This document shows positions 17,814 to 34,771 of a stretch of 64,000 nt of DNA, piece after piece. The position numbers were made by a program, and so were the translations under genes. How positions within the stretch are numbered: position 1 is the first letter of the stretch; each line of letters begins with the position of its first letter. The stretch covers positions 225,001-289,000 of the forward strand of contig NZ_RWGU01000048.1 in assembly GCF_003944755.1 (NCBI RefSeq). The letters are read 5' to 3'. This DNA is from Rhodovulum robiginosum. GTDB lineage: Bacteria > Pseudomonadota > Alphaproteobacteria > Rhodobacterales > Rhodobacteraceae. The notes beneath the pieces were generated by a model. That model was not told the DNA's origin. It saw nothing but the letters and a program-made list of their open reading frames with translations, and searched no databases.

Positions 17814-19586
17814 TCAGGGCGTATTTCGGGACGAGACAGACGGCGTCAGTGCACGCCCTTCGTCTCGGCCGAACAATTGAAAGTGGACAAGAGCATTCCA
17901 TCCCGCGCGGGCGACGTCCGGGTTGGCAAGGTAATAGGACATCGTATCGAATGCCGGCCCGGGATTGCGGCCCTCGCGCGCCCCGAATCGCAGGTAATGC
18001 TCTGCCGGGTCGTGTTCGCTTGCGCTGACGTCCGGATAGGTGGTCTGGTACCATGTCCCGTCGAACTCGGCGGCGTCATGCAGCGCCTTGATCTGTGTTT
18101 TCAGGTCAGGCATGCCGCTGCGGGCGTAAGCTTGGCGAAGAGCGCGGTCAGACAGGCCGGCCCGAAACCGTTCGATCTCGGCGCCGTTCAGTGCGTCGCG
18201 CACGGTTTGTCGCGCGGTCAGGTCCGCGCGGATGGCTTCGAGCTTTTGGTGAGAGTCTTCCGCCATACGCGTCAGTGCCGCAGTTTCGAAAAAGCGTAGC
18301 TCTTGCGCTTCTGAAACGTCGGCCCGCGCCTTGTCGAGCTGCGCCTTGATGTCATCCAACGCGCGCTGACGACTGGCCGCGTCCGCTTCGTTTTCTTGTT
18401 TCTGATGTGCGATCGTCGTCTCTGCCTCGCTCAGCCGGTCGGAAAGCGCGGCATGCGCCTGCTCCAGCTTCTCTCTCGCTTGCGTCTCTTGGCTGAGCTT
18501 GGTGTTTGCCGTGGCCGCACGCGCCTCGGCGGCCTTGGCGGCCTCTTTCCAGCGTTGCGTTTCTTTTTTTGCCTCGTCCCTTTCGGCGTTTGCGGTCTTG
18601 CGGTCTTTTTCAAGCGCCTCGATCTGTTTTTTCGCTTCGACGAAGTTTTCGGCTGCGCGTTCCTGCTCTTTGTCGAACAGCCGCGCCTGGAGTTCACCGA
18701 TCACCCTGGTGCGTTCTTCATAGGCCGATTTGGCCTCTTCCAGCGCCGTCCGGGTCTGTTCGTTCTCGCTCTTTATCTCGTCGAGCCGCGTTTCCGCATC
18801 GCGCAACTGCTTGAGAAGACCCTGCTCAACCTCATCCGCGTCCCGAACCCTCTGTTCGAAAGCATGTGCGCGGCCCAGCCGTGTAAAGACCTGACGCACC
18901 TCGGAATGTCCGGGGTCGCCGAGGTCGAGCTCGGCCAGGCGTTTCAGTCGTTCCTGCTGCTTGGGGCCGTACAGGATCGCCGTCAGACCCTTGCCATGGT
19001 CAAAGCGCATGCTCTGGCGGTCCGTGCAAAGCGACTGAACCAGAGCCCGGCGCATGGCGTTGTCCGTAACATCCTTGGTGCCGTGAAGAACGATCACGGC
19101 GCGTTCCGAGAGCTTGCCAAGCCAATGATCGACCTCGGAAATCGGTGCGTCCCCGGCGTTGAGGTCGATATGCATCAGATCGACAGAGCCGTCACGAAAA
19201 CGCGCCGGGTCGGCGGCTGCGGGGCCATCGACCAGCGACGAGACATCCTCGTAATACTCTTCGCTTTGCACGCGGACGGCGTCGGGAATACCGGCCCCGT
19301 CTTTTTCACCTGTGTGGAGACCGAAACACTGCGTGCTGCAGGCCGTTCTTTCCGATGCCTGGCAATATGCAAAATAGCTGACGCTGCTGCCGAGGCCGAG
19401 GTCGACCAAGATCGCTGGCCGGCAGGTTTCGACGAGCCAGAACAGGAAAGGAATGTGCAGAACCGCGTCGTCTTGCTGAAGATGCCGTGCCTTCCAGAAC
19501 AGGCTGCGAGACGAAAGCGGCTGGATCATGTCGGCGACGGGGAGTGTTCCCTGAAGGTCCGTCGCGGGAGAAATCGAAGAGGGCAT
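17814..19586 (-). CDS. Methyltransferase-like domain with long coiled coil and C-terminal module
   Basis: A 590-residue protein. Residues about 55-205 look like a class I SAM-dependent methyltransferase (LVDLGLGSSVSYF; DLMHIDLNAG). Residues about 243-465 are an uninterrupted, charged heptad-rich coiled coil. Residues 507-578 are the YPDV/HYLRFGAREGR module also found in the two large glycosyltransferases. The start at 19586 follows GGTGAT; 30 upstream codons are open. It belongs to the polysaccharide region. By analogy with WbdD, a coiled-coil methyltransferase that ends O-antigen chains, it might control glycan length; this is a guess from architecture. Confidence 0.6.
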   Translation of the reverse strand: MPSSISPATDLQGTLPVADMIQPLSSRSLFWKARHLQQDDAVLHIPFLFWLVETCRPAILVDLGLGSSVSYFAYCQASERTACSTQCFGLHTGEKDGAGIPDAVRVQSEEYYEDVSSLVDGPAAADPARFRDGSVDLMHIDLNAGDAPISEVDHWLGKLSERAVIVLHGTKDVTDNAMRRALVQSLCTDRQSMRFDHGKGLTAILYGPKQQERLKRLAELDLGDPGHSEVRQVFTRLGRAHAFEQRVRDADEVEQGLLKQLRDAETRLDEIKSENEQTRTALEEAKSAYEERTRVIGELQARLFDKEQERAAENFVEAKKQIEALEKDRKTANAERDEAKKETQRWKEAAKAAEARAATANTKLSQETQAREKLEQAHAALSDRLSEAETTIAHQKQENEADAASRQRALDDIKAQLDKARADVSEAQELRFFETAALTRMAEDSHQKLEAIRADLTARQTVRDALNGAEIERFRAGLSDRALRQAYARSGMPDLKTQIKALHDAAEFDGTWYQTTYPDVSASEHDPAEHYLRFGAREGRNPGPAFDTMSYYLANPDVARAGWNALVHFQLFGRDEGRALTPSVSSRNTP

Positions 19587-19770
19587 CGGGATCGCATCAC
19601 CTTTGGGCGGTCGGTGGAGTTGCAGTCCACCGAGGACGGCATAGTTGGTCGCACCCATTTTGACAAGAAGCGGCACCGCGCCTGGTACCGCATCCGGTCA
19701 TCGCCCGGCCGCTCCTTGCTCTTCCAAACCCCGAGCCCCGGGAAAGTCGCCCCTCGCGCGACTTGGCGCC

Positions 19771-20292
19771 TCAGCCCGGCTCGAAAATCCTCTCGCGATG
19801 CTCCTTCAGGTAGATGCGCAGCCACGGGGTGTAGCTGTCGGGCGCGCGCTCCACTTCGCGGGCCAGTTCGTCGAGCGCGATCCATTTCACGTCCATCACC
19901 TCGTCGGGGTTGGGCGCGATATTCAGGTCGGCGCCCGCGGCGGCGATGAAGATATCGACCACCTCGTGCTCGATCAGCCCGCCGCCCACATCGGCGCGGT
20001 ATTCCACCCGGTCGCGGTGGTTCAGCGTAAGCCCGGTGATACCCAGTTCTTCCTCCAGGCGGCGGCGGGCGCAGGCCTCGGCGCTTTCCTCCCAATGGGG
20101 GTGGGTGCAGCAGGTGTTGGCCCAGTAGCCCGGCGTGTGGTACTTGCCCAGCGCCCGGCGCTGGATCAGCACCTTGTCGCCATCCATCACGAAGACCGAG
20201 ATCGCCTTGTGGCGCAGGCCCTTCTGGTGGACCTCCAGCTTTTCGACCGGTTCCAGCTCGCCGTTCACCCAGGCCGGGATCATGTCGTTCAT
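19771..20292 (-). CDS. idi: Isopentenyl-diphosphate delta-isomerase, type 1
   Basis: A 173-residue Nudix-fold enzyme that interconverts isopentenyl and dimethylallyl diphosphate, feeding carotenoid and phytyl synthesis. The catalytic Cys is in ANTCCTHPH, and the Nudix acid cluster is in RRLEEELGI. The start overlaps the stop of bchP by 4 bases (ATGA), showing translational coupling. It is the last gene of the leftward ppaA-ppsR-bchG-pucC-like-bchP-idi series. Confidence 0.95.
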   Translation of the reverse strand: MNDMIPAWVNGELEPVEKLEVHQKGLRHKAISVFVMDGDKVLIQRRALGKYHTPGYWANTCCTHPHWEESAEACARRRLEEELGITGLTLNHRDRVEYRADVGGGLIEHEVVDIFIAAAGADLNIAPNPDEVMDVKWIALDELAREVERAPDSYTPWLRIYLKEHRERIFEPG

Positions 20293-21470
20293 GTGGAGAG
20301 CGGCGAGACCAGGCCCGTCAGGTGGGCGACGTTCTTGATACCGATCTTGATATGCGCGAGCGGGCGCTTTTTGGTCAGCCGCTTGTTCATGTAGGATTCG
20401 AAGGTCAGCCTTTGCACGTCGATATCGTGGCAGAGCGACACGAACCGTTCGCGCCGTTCGTCCGACTTGTAATAGGCGTCCTGCATCGCCTGCAGCGCCT
20501 TGAAGACGTTCTTGTGATCTTTCATGAACATCTGCCGCGCCAGTTTCAGATCCGACGCCCGGCCCGAGGCCAGCGCCGCCGACACGGCCGACGCGCCGAC
20601 GCGCCCGCCGTACATCGCGTAATAGATGCCTTCACCCGAAGACGGCGCCACGGTGCCGGCGGCATCGCCCACAACCACCACGTCGCGCCCGTTGTCCCAT
20701 TTCGCCATCGGCTTCAGCGGGATCGGCGCGCCTTCCTTGCGCAGGGTCTCGCATTGGGCGAGGCCCGCCATCTGCCGCAGCTCGGCGGTGGCCTGTTTCA
20801 GGTCGACCCCGTCGACGCCCGTGCCCATACCGACCGAGCAGGTGTTGCCGTGCGGGAAAACCCAGCCATAGAAATCGGGGCTGATGCGCCCGTCATAGAT
20901 CACGTCGCAGCGGTTGGGCTGGTAGTTGCCCACGGCGGCAGGGGCGTCGATGATCTCGTGATAGGCGATGACGTAGGGGATGGTGTCGCCGCCGGGCACC
21001 TCGGCGCGGGCCACGTCGGACCGCGCCCCGTCGGCGCCGATGATGTACCTGGTCTGGAGCTTGACCTCCTCGCGGGTCTCCTTGTCGCGGTAGATGAGGA
21101 AGGTCTTTTCCTCCTCGCGGTCGACGCGAAGGAAGGTGCCGGTGTGCCGCTCGGCGCCGGCCTTTTCGGCGCGGGCGCGCAGGAACGGGTCGAAATCCTT
21201 GCGGTCGACCATGCCGACGAAGCCGTCCTCGATCGGGATGTCCACGTGCCGGCCCGAGGGCGAGATCATCCGCGCGGTGTCGATCTTGGCGACGAGCTGC
21301 GCGTCGGAGATATCGTACTCGCGCATCAACTGGGGCGGGATCGCACCGCCGCAGGGCTTGATCCGGCCCTCGCGGTCGAGAAGCGCCACCTTGTGGCCCG
21401 AGCGGGCCAGGTCTTCGGCGGCCGTGGCCCCGGCGGGCCCGCCGCCCACGACGACTACATCATAGATCAT
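20289..21470 (-). CDS. bchP: Geranylgeranyl bacteriochlorophyll/diphosphate reductase
   Basis: A 393-residue flavoprotein that reduces the geranylgeranyl tail of bacteriochlorophyll to phytyl. The N-terminal FAD motif reads VVVGGGPAGATAA, with KPCGGAIPP shortly after, a family signature. A second flavin motif, VVVGDAAGTVAPSSGEG, lies near residue 270. The start is 6 bases after the upstream pucC-like gene and the end is coupled to idi. Confidence 0.96.
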   Translation of the reverse strand: MIYDVVVVGGGPAGATAAEDLARSGHKVALLDREGRIKPCGGAIPPQLMREYDISDAQLVAKIDTARMISPSGRHVDIPIEDGFVGMVDRKDFDPFLRARAEKAGAERHTGTFLRVDREEEKTFLIYRDKETREEVKLQTRYIIGADGARSDVARAEVPGGDTIPYVIAYHEIIDAPAAVGNYQPNRCDVIYDGRISPDFYGWVFPHGNTCSVGMGTGVDGVDLKQATAELRQMAGLAQCETLRKEGAPIPLKPMAKWDNGRDVVVVGDAAGTVAPSSGEGIYYAMYGGRVGASAVSAALASGRASDLKLARQMFMKDHKNVFKALQAMQDAYYKSDERRERFVSLCHDIDVQRLTFESYMNKRLTKKRPLAHIKIGIKNVAHLTGLVSPLST

Positions 21471-21476
21471 CAGTCC

Positions 21477-22766
21477 TCACTCCCCGGGCACCAGGCCCGC
21501 ATTCTCGGTTGTCGGCCGGTTGCCGTCCATGATCCTGAGCGCCATCCAGGCGGAAAGGCAAAACAGGATCGCCTCTGTCAAGAACACCACGCTGAAGGCC
21601 GGTGCGTCGCTTGTCATCGTGCGCAGCGTGTCTGCGGCGGCGGCACCCAAGAGCCCGCCAAAGCCTGCCGCGATGGCCTGCGCCGCGCCCCACAGGCCCA
21701 TCCGCGTGCCTTCGCGCGCGTCGCGGCCCTCGCCGGCCAGCGCCATCATCGCGCCGATCGCGGCCACCGCGAACATGCCGTTGAAAAAGCCCATCAACAC
21801 CACCGCCGGCAGCAGCGGCAGGTCGGGGCGGTACATCCCGATGCCCGAGATCAGCGCCAGCGCCGCCGCCGAGCCGATGCAGCCCCCGACGACCCAAGAC
21901 CTGAGCGAGCCGAAGCGCAGCCCGGTCGCGCCCAGGCCCACCACCACCATGCCGAGGAACACGCCGCCGTTCTGCGCGCCCGAGAGCGAGGTGGACTGGC
22001 CGGGGGTAAAGCCGAAGACGAGGCCCGAATAGGGCTCCAGAATCAGCTCTTGCATGAAATAGGCCGACATCGACAGGAACACGAAGAGGGTAAAGATGCG
22101 CGCCTTGCGCTCGGCCCAGACCTCTTTCATCCCGTCCCAGAATGGCATCTCGTCGGGTTCCTTGCGGGCGATGACGCGGCCTTCCACGCCCCAGACGGCC
22201 AGCGTGGTGACAACGACCGCGCCGCCGGTGACGATGGCGACGATCTTCATCAGCAGTGCCGGCGTGTAGGGGTCGAGAAATGCGCCCACGGTGCCGGCCG
22301 TCACGGCGATGCCGGCGATCATCATCAGCCAGGTGATGGTGGCCGCCGCGGCGCGCCGCTCGGGCGCGGTGGCGGTGGCCAGGAGCGCCAGCAGCGATGT
22401 ACCCGAAGACGCCACCCCGAGCCCGATCAGCGCGTAGGCGAGGATCGACAGCAACAGCCCCGGCCAGAACGCATGGTCAAGCACCAGCACCCCTGCGGCG
22501 GCCCCGAAGCCGCCCAGCGCAAGGATGACCATGCCGCCGATGATGAACCGCGTCCGCTGCCCCTTGGTGTCGGACATGAAGCCCCAGGAGGGCCGGGTGA
22601 TCTGGATGCCGTAATGCAGCGCCACCAGCAGGCCCGGCAGCACGGCGGGCAGGGCCAGCTCGACCACCATCAGCCGGTTCAGCGTCGACGTGGTCAGCAC
22701 CACGATCGCCCCAAGGCACATCTGCACGAGGCCGAGCCGGACAATGTTGAGCCAGCTAAGCGTCAT
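21477..22766 (-). CDS. PucC/LhaA-family membrane protein (Orf428 type)
   Basis: A 429-residue polytopic membrane protein with about 12 hydrophobic segments, of the BCD family within the major facilitator group. The N-terminus (NIVRLGLVQMCLGA) and STLNRLMVVEL are typical. Homologues at this place, between bchG and bchP, are called Orf428 or Bch2. They are thought to help deliver pigments or assemble light-harvesting complexes; the substrate is not proven. The start overlaps bchG by 4 bases. The same cluster holds the related lhaA at 34768. Confidence 0.88.
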   Translation of the reverse strand: MTLSWLNIVRLGLVQMCLGAIVVLTTSTLNRLMVVELALPAVLPGLLVALHYGIQITRPSWGFMSDTKGQRTRFIIGGMVILALGGFGAAAGVLVLDHAFWPGLLLSILAYALIGLGVASSGTSLLALLATATAPERRAAAATITWLMMIAGIAVTAGTVGAFLDPYTPALLMKIVAIVTGGAVVVTTLAVWGVEGRVIARKEPDEMPFWDGMKEVWAERKARIFTLFVFLSMSAYFMQELILEPYSGLVFGFTPGQSTSLSGAQNGGVFLGMVVVGLGATGLRFGSLRSWVVGGCIGSAAALALISGIGMYRPDLPLLPAVVLMGFFNGMFAVAAIGAMMALAGEGRDAREGTRMGLWGAAQAIAAGFGGLLGAAAADTLRTMTSDAPAFSVVFLTEAILFCLSAWMALRIMDGNRPTTENAGLVPGE

Positions 22767-23671
22767 GCGCCGCCCCCAAGGCTGCGGATTGCGAAGGCAG
22801 AGACCATCATGCCCGAGACGTAGAGAACGACGCCCACGCCGTTATACCACGGCGCCTTGCCCTTGGGGTCGCGCATCATCACCGACATCGCCCAGAACTG
22901 CGCCAGCAGAACGGCGGTGACGGCGGCGGCGTGGAACGGCCTGTCCCAAAGCCAAAGCAGGGTAATCACGACGACCTGCGGCACCGCCATGACGATGGAG
23001 GCCACCCAGGCGGCCTTTTCCGGGCCCATGGTCACGGGCAGCGAGTTGACGCCCATCTTGCGGTCACCTTCGAGCGCCTTGAAATCGTTCAGCGTCATGA
23101 TCCCGTGCGCGCCGATGCCGTAAAGCAGGGCGATGACGACGACGTATATCGACGGCGCCCCGGCCGACAGCACCGCCGCGCCGGTGAACCAGGGCAGCGA
23201 TTCGTACGAGAGCCCGACCAGGCCCGGCCCCCACCAGCCCGATTTCTTCAGCCGCACGGGCTCGGCCGAATAGGCCCAGGCCGCGGCCACGCCCAATAGG
23301 GTGGCGCCAAAGCCCCAGGGGCCCAGCTGCCAGCCGATGAGAAGCGACAGGAGAGACATCGCCAGCGCGATATAAAGGCCCCAGCGCCCCGGGATGCGCC
23401 CCGAGGGAATCGGGCGGTCGGGCTCGTTGATAGCGTCGACATGACGGTCGCACCAGTCGTTGGCGGCCTGGCTCATGCCGCAGACCACCGGCCCGGCCAG
23501 GAACATGCCCAGGATCACGAGACCGGGTTTCGACAGCGGTGATACGCCGGACGAGACCGTGCCGCACAGATAGGCCCACATCGGCGGGAACCAGGTGATC
23601 GGCTTGATCAGCGTAACCATGGCCGCGGGTTCGGGCAGGCGGCGATCCGGAACGGTGGGGATATCGGTCAT
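22763..23671 (-). CDS. bchG: Bacteriochlorophyll synthase
   Basis: A 302-residue UbiA-type prenyltransferase with about 8-9 membrane helices. It joins geranylgeranyl or phytyl diphosphate to bacteriochlorophyllide a. The diphosphate-binding motif NDWCDRHVDAINEPDRP lies near residues 66-82 and a second acid-rich loop (TLNDFKALEGDRKMG) near 190. It sits between ppsR and the pucC-like gene, in the usual Rhodobacterales order. Confidence 0.96.
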   Translation of the reverse strand: MTDIPTVPDRRLPEPAAMVTLIKPITWFPPMWAYLCGTVSSGVSPLSKPGLVILGMFLAGPVVCGMSQAANDWCDRHVDAINEPDRPIPSGRIPGRWGLYIALAMSLLSLLIGWQLGPWGFGATLLGVAAAWAYSAEPVRLKKSGWWGPGLVGLSYESLPWFTGAAVLSAGAPSIYVVVIALLYGIGAHGIMTLNDFKALEGDRKMGVNSLPVTMGPEKAAWVASIVMAVPQVVVITLLWLWDRPFHAAAVTAVLLAQFWAMSVMMRDPKGKAPWYNGVGVVLYVSGMMVSAFAIRSLGGGA

Positions 23672-23705
23672 CTTCGTCTTGTTTCCTGGGCGATGGTCGC
23701 GGCGT

Positions 23706-25130
23706 CTAGCTGTCGGCGCCGTCGCGGCTCAAGAGCCCGTATTTGCGCAGTTTCACGTAGAGGCTCTGGCGCGAGAGCCCCAGCATCTCGGCGGCGGCGA
23801 CGCGGTTGTTGCGCGTCAGCTCGACCGCCGTCTCGATGCACATCTTTTCCACCACGTCCGTCGTCTCGGCGACAATGTCCTTCAGTGACGCAGTCCCGAC
23901 CAATTCCATCACGCTGCGCACCGCGTCGTCCGATACGGCGACGCCGGGCTTGCGCACGACCTCCATCCGGCTGGCGTCGCGGATCACGAAGGCCAGCACC
24001 GGCGGCGTGTTGTCGCCCAGATATGTCGCCGAGATTTCGACCGAGACATGCGCGCCGTAATCGCCCGCCAGCTTGGTGGCGAACATCCGCATCTGCCCCG
24101 TGCGGGTCGCGTTTTCCACCAGGACCCGCAGATCGACGCTGCCGCGCACCAGGTAGTCGGCCAGCGACTTGCCCTTGACAGAGGACAGGTCCGAGGCGTC
24201 GGCGAGCCCGAGAAAGGCGTCGTTGGCGGTCAGGATGATCCCGTCGCGGTCGGCAAAGACGATGGCGTCCACCCCTTCCCGGAACAGCGCGGTCAACCCG
24301 GAGGTCAACTCGTCGGCCACGCTTTCCGCGGCCTCGGCGGTGTCGATCCGGCAGAGCAGCAACTGCTCGCCCGCGGCGCGAAAGGCCGTGGGCGTGACAA
24401 GTACGCGCTGCTCGGCCCGGCGCAGGTTGAGCTCCAGCGGGCGCACGGACTCGGCCTGAGCGGCTGCCGAAAGGCTTTGCATGAACTCGCCGCGCCGGCG
24501 GCCCTCGAACTCCTGCGAGAAGATCGTGCCGATCACGTCTTCGCGGGCCACGCCGATCAGAGCGGCCGCGGCGCTGTTGGCATCGATCACGCGTCCGGAA
24601 TTGACCGAGACGAAGGCGAAGGCTTCGCGCGCCGCTTCGAGCAGCACGCGGTAGCGCGTGTCGTACTCGCGCTGGGTCTCGTAATCGCGTTCCAGCGCCA
24701 TTTGCGCTTCGATCAGCTGCACCTGCATCTCGGCGATCGGGCGCAGGTCGCGGCCCAGCATCAGCAGGACGCTTTCGTCGGGGCCGATCCGGTGGAAGGA
24801 GTAGCGCACCGGGAAATCCCAGTTTTCACGGTCGGTGTGGTTGAGCTCGACCGCCTTGTCCGACTCGCCGCCGCCGGCAAAGATCTCCAGCATCTTCTCC
24901 AGCTTGGGCTGGCTGTCGGTGGTCAGGAAATCCCGCAGATCCAGGCCTTCCCAGTGGTCGAGCTTGCCAAAGCTGCGGTGCGCCTGGTTCACCAGTACCG
25001 ACAGGACCCGCCCTTCCTGGGAGATGACGAGAGAAATGTCCGCCGCCGAGGCGATGATGTCGCCCAAGAGTTCGGGCGCGATCAGGGGGATCGCGCCGCT
25101 GCTCCAGTATTTCGTTCCGCGCGACGTCAC
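23706..25130 (-). CDS. ppsR: Redox-responsive repressor PpsR/CrtJ
   Basis: A 474-residue repressor of photosynthesis genes. It has an N-terminal PAS-like domain, a coiled linker near 133-160 (the Q-linker), two further PAS domains (about 160-265 and 280-390), and a Fis-type helix-turn-helix at 433-466. Two cysteines, Cys260 and Cys431, sit where the redox-active pair of R. sphaeroides PpsR occurs (251 and 424; nearly the same spacing). The tetramer binds TGT-N12-ACA palindromes, of which eight occur in this window. It lies 34 bases after ppaA, its antirepressor. Confidence 0.96.
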   Translation of the reverse strand: MTSRGTKYWSSGAIPLIAPELLGDIIASAADISLVISQEGRVLSVLVNQAHRSFGKLDHWEGLDLRDFLTTDSQPKLEKMLEIFAGGGESDKAVELNHTDRENWDFPVRYSFHRIGPDESVLLMLGRDLRPIAEMQVQLIEAQMALERDYETQREYDTRYRVLLEAAREAFAFVSVNSGRVIDANSAAAALIGVAREDVIGTIFSQEFEGRRRGEFMQSLSAAAQAESVRPLELNLRRAEQRVLVTPTAFRAAGEQLLLCRIDTAEAAESVADELTSGLTALFREGVDAIVFADRDGIILTANDAFLGLADASDLSSVKGKSLADYLVRGSVDLRVLVENATRTGQMRMFATKLAGDYGAHVSVEISATYLGDNTPPVLAFVIRDASRMEVVRKPGVAVSDDAVRSVMELVGTASLKDIVAETTDVVEKMCIETAVELTRNNRVAAAEMLGLSRQSLYVKLRKYGLLSRDGADS

Positions 25131-25164
25131 GGTCTGGTCTCCGGTCCGCGGGACCGCCTCCTCA

Positions 25165-25959
25165 TCAATCCGCCTCCGGCCGGGCGAGGGCGGCGAGGGC
25201 GGTTTTCAGACCGCACAGGCGAAGCGCCTCTTTCGGGTCAGAGGTGGCAAAATCCACCCCGGTCAGGGCCTTTACATCCTTCCCGCGCTCAAGAACGGTG
25301 CCGCCCAGAACGATGGGCGCAGCCCAGGCAGAGGCTTGCCGAACGTTCTTGACCAGATTGTGCAGCGAATCAAGCTTGGCGCTGGCCGACGCCGAGAGCG
25401 CGATCATGTCGAACCGGCGGGTGCCGAGCTTTTGCAGGATCTCGTCTTCGGGCAGGCCCAGGCACAGGCAGACCGACAGGCCCAGCCGGCGGAACTGGCT
25501 GGCCGCGGTCATGCCGCCGAGGGTGTGAAACTCGTCGAGGGGAACGACGATCATGATGTTGGGCGCTTTCGGGTCGGCCGCGCCATCCATCGTCCAGAGC
25601 CGCCCAAGGTCGCGCAGGATGGCCTGCAGCCGGGCAACCCCGATCGTCACCTCGGCAAAGCTGAGCTCGTCATCGGCCCAGCGCTGGCCCAGGGCGCGCG
25701 CCGCCTCGGGGATATAACCGTCGAGGATGATCGAGATGCTCAGCCCGTTGGCGCGCAGCTCGGCCAGCGCGCCGGCGTCGATGGTGGCGCTTCGCTGCAG
25801 GATCGCGGCGCAGAACTTGTCGAGGATCTCGCCATCGACGGCGTGGTCCGACAGGCTGGCCTTGGAGGCCAGGACGGACAGAACCTTGGAGGCCAGCGAT
25901 TCGACCTCGTCATGAAGGTGCAGCGCATCGTGATGGGAGTGATGCGAAACCTCAGGCAT
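25165..25959 (-). CDS. ppaA: Cobalamin-binding antirepressor PpaA/AerR
   Basis: A 264-residue protein with a helical N-terminal part and a B12-binding Rossmann domain from about residue 132. His145 in LDEFHTLGG matches the cobalamin-ligating His145 of R. capsulatus AerR. It is expected to bind PpsR and modulate its DNA binding in response to light and B12. The start at 25959 follows AGGAGG with good spacing. The frame is open for 33 more codons to a TTG at 26058, which may allow a longer form, as in AerR, but would overlap a PpsR box. The N-terminus is unusually rich in histidine. Confidence 0.93.
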   Translation of the reverse strand: MPEVSHHSHHDALHLHDEVESLASKVLSVLASKASLSDHAVDGEILDKFCAAILQRSATIDAGALAELRANGLSISIILDGYIPEAARALGQRWADDELSFAEVTIGVARLQAILRDLGRLWTMDGAADPKAPNIMIVVPLDEFHTLGGMTAASQFRRLGLSVCLCLGLPEDEILQKLGTRRFDMIALSASASAKLDSLHNLVKNVRQASAWAAPIVLGGTVLERGKDVKALTGVDFATSDPKEALRLCGLKTALAALARPEAD

Positions 25960-26052
25960 CTGCGCCTCCTCTGCCTTGGTGGCCGCGCGCCGAGTCGCTT
26001 GGGCGGGCCGAACCGCGGTACGGGCCGGCCGGGCCGAAGTGGTGGGACATGT

Positions 26053-26070
26053 TGTCAAACAGGATTGACA
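26053..26070. promoter_or_regulatory. PpsR/CrtJ box upstream of ppaA
   Basis: TGT (26053-26055), 12 bases, ACA (26068-26070): a perfect match to the PpsR operator. It lies about 95 bases before the chosen ppaA start, so ppaA-ppsR is probably autoregulated. Confidence 0.75.
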
Positions 26071-26196
26071 CCGCTAGCCTTGCCCTCGTTCCGGAATCAC
26101 TCAATTCTTGAGCAACACCTTATAATTTAACCACTTTAATATCCGCCGCCTCGCATGTCTCTGGCACCGGACAGGTCGGAGTGTAAACTCAAAAAG

Positions 26197-26214
26197 TGTA
26201 AATTACAATTGACA
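26197..26214. promoter_or_regulatory. PpsR/CrtJ box upstream of bchF
   Basis: TGT-N12-ACA whose right end overlaps a TTGACA -35 element (26209-26214), so bound repressor would block polymerase. A further TGT half-site at 26182-26184 lies 12 bases to the left but lacks the matching ACA. Confidence 0.8.
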
Positions 26215-26270
26215 CTTTCTGGCGTCGGGCGCTAACTTGAGCACGCCACCGTCTGTCAGGGAGTCGGAGG

Positions 26271-34087
<7,817 letters not shown>

Positions 34088-34088
<1 letters not shown>

Positions 34089-34771
34089 TGGACAGCTACG
34101 CCCGCACCCGAGAACGGCTTGAGACCTACTTCGACCGCACCGCGTCGAAGACATGGGAACGGCTGACCTCGGACGCGCCCGTCTCGCGCATACGTCAAAC
34201 GGTGCGCGAGGGGCGTGACCAGATGCGCGCGGCAATGCTGTCGCGCCTGCCGTCGGACCTGACGGGCAAGCGCGTGCTCGACGCCGGGTGCGGCGCCGGG
34301 CCGATGACGCTGGAACTGGTGCAGAAGGGCGCCGAGGTGACGGCCGTCGACATATCGCCCAGCCTGCTGGAGGTTGCGAAAAAGCGCATCCCCGACGGCT
34401 ACCACTCACAGATCACCTTCGTCGCCGGCGACATGCTGTCCGACGCGCTGGGCCGGTTCGACTACGTCATGGCGATGGACAGCCTGATCCACTACAAGGC
34501 GCGCGACATCGCCGCCGCCCTGGGCACGCTTGCCTCGCGCACCGACGAGAAAATCGTCTTTACCGTCGCGCCCAAGACCGCGCTGCTGAGCGCGATGCAT
34601 GTCTCGGGCAAGCTTTTCCCGAGGTCCGACCGCTCGCCGCGGATCATTCCCCATTCCGAGGCCGCCATCGCCAAGGCGCTGGAGAAAGCGGGCGTGCGGG
34701 GCGAACTCAACAGCGTGCTGCGCGTGAGCAAGGGCTTTTACATTTCCCAGGCGATGGAGCTTTGCAGATGA
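34088..34771 (+). CDS. bchM: Mg-protoporphyrin IX O-methyltransferase
   Basis: A 227-residue SAM-dependent enzyme that methylates Mg-protoporphyrin IX, making the substrate of AcsF. Motif I reads VLDAGCGAGPMTLEL (about residues 59-73), followed by VDIS and the FDYVMAMDSLIHY post-motifs. It is coupled to both neighbours by stop/start overlaps. Confidence 0.97.

Larger units (their letters stand above)
25960..26270. promoter_or_regulatory. Divergent control region between ppaA and bchF
   Basis: This 311-base region separates the leftward ppaA-idi series from the rightward bchF-cycA series. It contains two perfect PpsR boxes (26053-26070 and 26197-26214), an AT-rich stretch near 26118-26140 that could hold the ppaA promoter, and a 5-bp inverted repeat CTCAA/TTGAG at 26100-26112. 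A bchF promoter candidate is TTGACA at 26209-26214 with CTAACT 17 bases later. The promoter assignments are inference. Confidence 0.65.

Noticed and set aside
20322-22823. An 833-codon plus-strand frame antisense to bchP and the pucC-like gene
   Set aside because: Low-complexity Arg/Gly/His composition and no recognisable domain; bchP and its neighbour are clear on the other strand.
26182-26199. A third PpsR-like box before bchF
   Set aside because: It reads TGT-N12-TGT, not TGT-N12-ACA, so only a half-site is present.
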